This document shows positions 4,756 to 7,342 of a stretch of DNA of 7,342 nucleotides, one piece after another. Where the stretch lies: the NCBI GenBank assembly GCA_031266315.1, contig JAISBG010000090.1, forward strand, positions 1 through 7,342. Direction: 5' to 3'. Within the stretch, counting starts at the first letter, position 1. Each line of letters opens with the position of its first letter. The notes beneath the pieces were generated by a model. That model was given only the letters and a program-made list of their open reading frames with translations, was not told the origin of the DNA and did not search any database. This DNA comes from Planctomycetaceae bacterium. GTDB lineage: Bacteria > Planctomycetota > Planctomycetia > Pirellulales > Thermoguttaceae. A program made the translations under genes and the position numbers.

Positions 4756-7342
4756 CTATTTTTCGTGGTTTAAGCATTGCCCGTTAACGAGATAGATGAT
4801 TCCGGTACAAATAATGCAGACCAGTGCCAACAATCCGATGCCGATACGTTCGCCGAAAATTAACGCTGTTGCAAAAATCATCGGTCCAAGTGCTTGTCCC
4901 AATCGGGAAATAAGTTCATAGTACGCAATTGCATTTTCTTCGCCGGTTTCCCGCACACTTTGCAACGAAAGATAATAATAATTCAGGCAGGGTTCCGCAA
5001 AACCGTCACAAATTCCCAACGCAAGAATTGTCAACACCGCTCCCAAATAGGAACCCGTCAATACAAAAAACAATGTGCTGCAAGCCCAAAGTATTGCCGT
5101 AAAATAAACGGAACGTTCATAAGTCAGGAAACGGCGAACTGTTGCGGTCAACGGAGGTCCAAGATAAACCGTGAATAAACCCGCAATTAGCAAAATACAG
5201 CCAACGGTTGAGGTACTAATTCCGTTACGGTCAGCAAAAATCGGAAAGTAATAATAAGAAAACGCAACTATAATATAAGCCGGAATTGTGTTGCAAAGGA
5301 ACAATGTCAAAACACGCGGGTCGCTTAAAAGATGAATAAGTGTATCGAATGGAGACCGTTTTTGTTCTTTAATTGTCTTTGGGGCTGTTTCTTTAATCGT
5401 ATTGTCAATCCGGTTGAAACTTTTTACATATTCACTTAACTGAAATTGTTCAAACAAAATACAGAGAATCATCACGCCGAATGCAGTAAGGAAAGACGCC
5501 GAATAACCGAATTGGTCGGCAATGACGGCACCGAGTATAATTCCGACATTGACGCCCGCCGTCCAACCCGCATAGAAATGAGCGTAACCGATTTCACTCT
5601 TTTCCGTGTCTGTTTCCAGCAACACGATTTGGCGGATAGTAATAAAAGTCAATCCGCCGCCGAAACCAATCAACGCCTGTGATACAGTAAACGATAACAT
5701 ATCAAAGGCAAAGGCTGCGAAAAGAAAACCGGACGAAGAGAAAAGAAAACCCGTGTACATAATCAATCTCAACCTTTGCAACGAAGAAAAATGTCCGGCA
5801 AGAATTGACCCGATTCCAAAAGCAAGCATAATCACCGTATAAGGTACGGCAAGAATAAAACTTTCCGAAACACCTTGTATCTCGTGATTAAAAGACTTCA
5901 TCATCAAAGGCAAAAAAGAAAGCGAAACAGAATCGGCAATAAAATAAATGAACGCCAAACTTCGTGTCAGATAACACGGTGAGTAATTGCCGAAGATGAT
6001 TTTTCGGAATTGTTGCGATTCAACTCCTTCAAAGATTTTTTGTTTTGCAAAAAAATGTTCGCGACCGCGTTGCCGAATCAAATTAATGGCAAACACCAAT
6101 TCAATAAGAACCAATACCGCAATAACAAGGAATATTCCTGTTTCGAGAAGGAGTTTTTGCAACAGTTGCTGATTAGCGTTATGGAAGGTGGAAAGTTCGC
6201 GGCTGACTTCCAAAATTCCGACGACTTTTTTCTCTTTGTTCCGAATGGGAGCAAGAGCGTAAATCCAATCTCCTGAAATATCTGTACTAGATGAAACGAA
6301 TATTTCACCGTTCCATGTTTGAGAATAACCTTGCTCAGGATCGTCAAACCAACTAAACGGAAAAGCGGTGTTGACTGTTGTGTTTTGGTAGATTTGAGCA
6401 AAGAGACGGTTATTTTTCACCGTATAAACCGCATAGAGATAGCCGTTCAACAGAGGATGATTCGGGTCAAAACGATTATCAAGATCGTTTCGGAAATCAC
6501 GGTAATTTTCGTTGTAATAATCGCCGGCGGCAGTAATTTGTTCGAGTTTATCACCGTCCAATGAATTGGCAATCTCAAGAGCCATCAGACTAATATGTTG
6601 ATAAACGGTTTCTTCATTAATCCTCATCAATTTGCTAATCGCACCGAAAAACGCAATCAATACTGTTATAGTAACAGCAATAATGATGAGGAGCGAGATT
6701 AAAAGTGTTTCGCGGAGTTGTCTGCCGAGCAAGAAAATATAGATTAACTTGCCAAAGTACAGAATTGCCGACAAAACAAAAATCCACGCCAAACATTGGA
6801 TAATCGGAACGATACGGATTTGCCAAGTAAGAATCACTTCGGAATAACTTTTAACGTTACCGGAATTTTGGGCGGTGTCTATTAAATGAATTTCGGAGTC
6901 GGTCGCGGTGGCGATAACGCCGTCCGGTGAAATATTGATTCGATAAATGTCCTTGTCCGCCTTAAAAACGGTTTTCAGGGAATTGTCCGGCGCAATTCGT
7001 AAAATAGACCGCCCTTTGAGATCAACAAAATAAATGTTACCATGCTGATCGGTATCAAGTTCCCAAGGAACAGGTTGCCGGTTGGTCAAAGTTGCCGAAG
7101 AATAATCGTGCAAAATTTTTGCGGAATGTTGTATGATTTGCCCGTTCTTCTTTGTCCAAACGAAATCGTCTCCGAATAATGTAATGTCTGCAATGTCGCG
7201 GTCGGGAATGTGTGCCGAAGGATATTGAAATACCGTTTGGGTAATACGGGAATCGGCGTAACGACATTGGACAACACGGTCATTGTACAGTTCAAACCAA
7301 GAAAGCACGGCAGTTTCCGCATTGTAACGCAAATGTTTGATT
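4756..7342 (-). CDS. Beta-propeller / Cache sensor / MFS transporter fusion protein (5' end outside window)
   Basis: The reading frame is open to the right edge, so the true start is probably outside; the only early start codon in view is TTG at 7330-7332, used here as residue 1. Residues 1-165 look like blades of a beta-propeller (NHL/SMP-30-like, for example GNIYFVDLKGRSILRIAPD at 98-116 and INISPDGVIATATDSEIHLI at 132-151). Two helices follow (about 172-200 and 207-233). A Cache-like extracytoplasmic domain spans about 234-395, ending GDWIYALAPIRNKEKKVVGI (354-373). After a third helix (397-417) and a basic stretch RQRGR comes a 12-helix MFS domain (about 450-850) with a central loop (631-668). 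The loop 2-3 motif is weak (GHFSSLQRLRLI, lacking the usual Asp). Basic residues at 203-208 and 420-424 put the propeller and Cache domain outside. Inferred role: ligand-responsive transporter or transporter-like sensor; substrate unknown. The stop is TAG, at 4756-4758. Confidence 0.88.
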   Translation of the reverse strand, partial: IKHLRYNAETAVLSWFELYNDRVVQCRYADSRITQTVFQYPSAHIPDRDIADITLFGDDFVWTKKNGQIIQHSAKILHDYSSATLTNRQPVPWELDTDQHGNIYFVDLKGRSILRIAPDNSLKTVFKADKDIYRINISPDGVIATATDSEIHLIDTAQNSGNVKSYSEVILTWQIRIVPIIQCLAWIFVLSAILYFGKLIYIFLLGRQLRETLLISLLIIIAVTITVLIAFFGAISKLMRINEETVYQHISLMALEIANSLDGDKLEQITAAGDYYNENYRDFRNDLDNRFDPNHPLLNGYLYAVYTVKNNRLFAQIYQNTTVNTAFPFSWFDDPEQGYSQTWNGEIFVSSSTDISGDWIYALAPIRNKEKKVVGILEVSRELSTFHNANQQLLQKLLLETGIFLVIAVLVLIELVFAINLIRQRGREHFFAKQKIFEGVESQQFRKIIFGNYSPCYLTRSLAFIYFIADSVSLSFLPLMMKSFNHEIQGVSESFILAVPYTVIMLAFGIGSILAGHFSSLQRLRLIMYTGFLFSSSGFLFAAFAFDMLSFTVSQALIGFGGGLTFITIRQIVLLETDTEKSEIGYAHFYAGWTAGVNVGIILGAVIADQFGYSASFLTAFGVMILCILFEQFQLSEYVKSFNRIDNTIKETAPKTIKEQKRSPFDTLIHLLSDPRVLTLFLCNTIPAYIIVAFSYYYFPIFADRNGISTSTVGCILLIAGLFTVYLGPPLTATVRRFLTYERSVYFTAILWACSTLFFVLTGSYLGAVLTILALGICDGFAEPCLNYYYLSLQSVRETGEENAIAYYELISRLGQALGPMIFATALIFGERIGIGLLALVCIICTGIIYLVNGQCLNHEK

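Noticed and set aside
4553..4795. Possible small protein on the + strand in the convergent spacer
   Set aside because: It is built from the family A element and its 18 bp reiterations (hence its Pro/Lys/Gly-rich repeats) and runs into the end of the opposite-strand gene.

Overview
The window holds three protein genes separated by repeat-dense spacers. It looks like a chromosomal piece of a Gram-negative-type bacterium of middling GC content (mid-40s percent by eye). A long Sec-exported protein of no recognised family, unusual multidomain membrane proteins and non-coding spacers packed with palindromic repeats would fit a Planctomycetota-like or similar repeat-rich genome. That placement is an impression only; there is no rRNA or marker gene here.

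Layout. Positions 1-355 are non-coding: the right part of a three-hairpin repeat (family A, 1-50), a flank shared with another copy (to about 110), a nested-hairpin element (family B, 124-270) and an AT-rich leader. A 365-residue ABC-2 type exporter permease follows on the + strand (356-1453), without its ATPase in view. The spacer 1454-2316 (863 bp) holds no convincing gene. It contains a truncated and a complete family A copy back to back (1486-1693), a 2 x 42 bp tandem repeat (1723-1806), a family B half copy (1810-1870), a 235 bp element with 13 bp perfect terminal inverted repeats and six internal hairpins (family C, 1932-2166), and a 150 bp leader. Next is a 728-residue secreted protein of unknown function on the + strand (2317-4503). 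The 252 bp convergent spacer 4504-4755 holds another complete family A element (4557-4675), whose right arm is reiterated three times with an 18 bp period. From 4756 to the right edge, on the - strand, runs the C-terminal 861 or so residues of a large membrane protein: part of a beta-propeller, two membrane helices, a Cache-like sensor domain, a third helix and a 12-helix MFS transporter domain.

The three genes are not an evident operon: the two + genes are 863 bp apart and the third converges on them. The two most noteworthy things are the family A repeat, in which all six stem differences between copies are matched by compensatory changes on the other arm, and the propeller-Cache-MFS fusion, which by topology would place two sensory domains outside the membrane, attached to a transporter.
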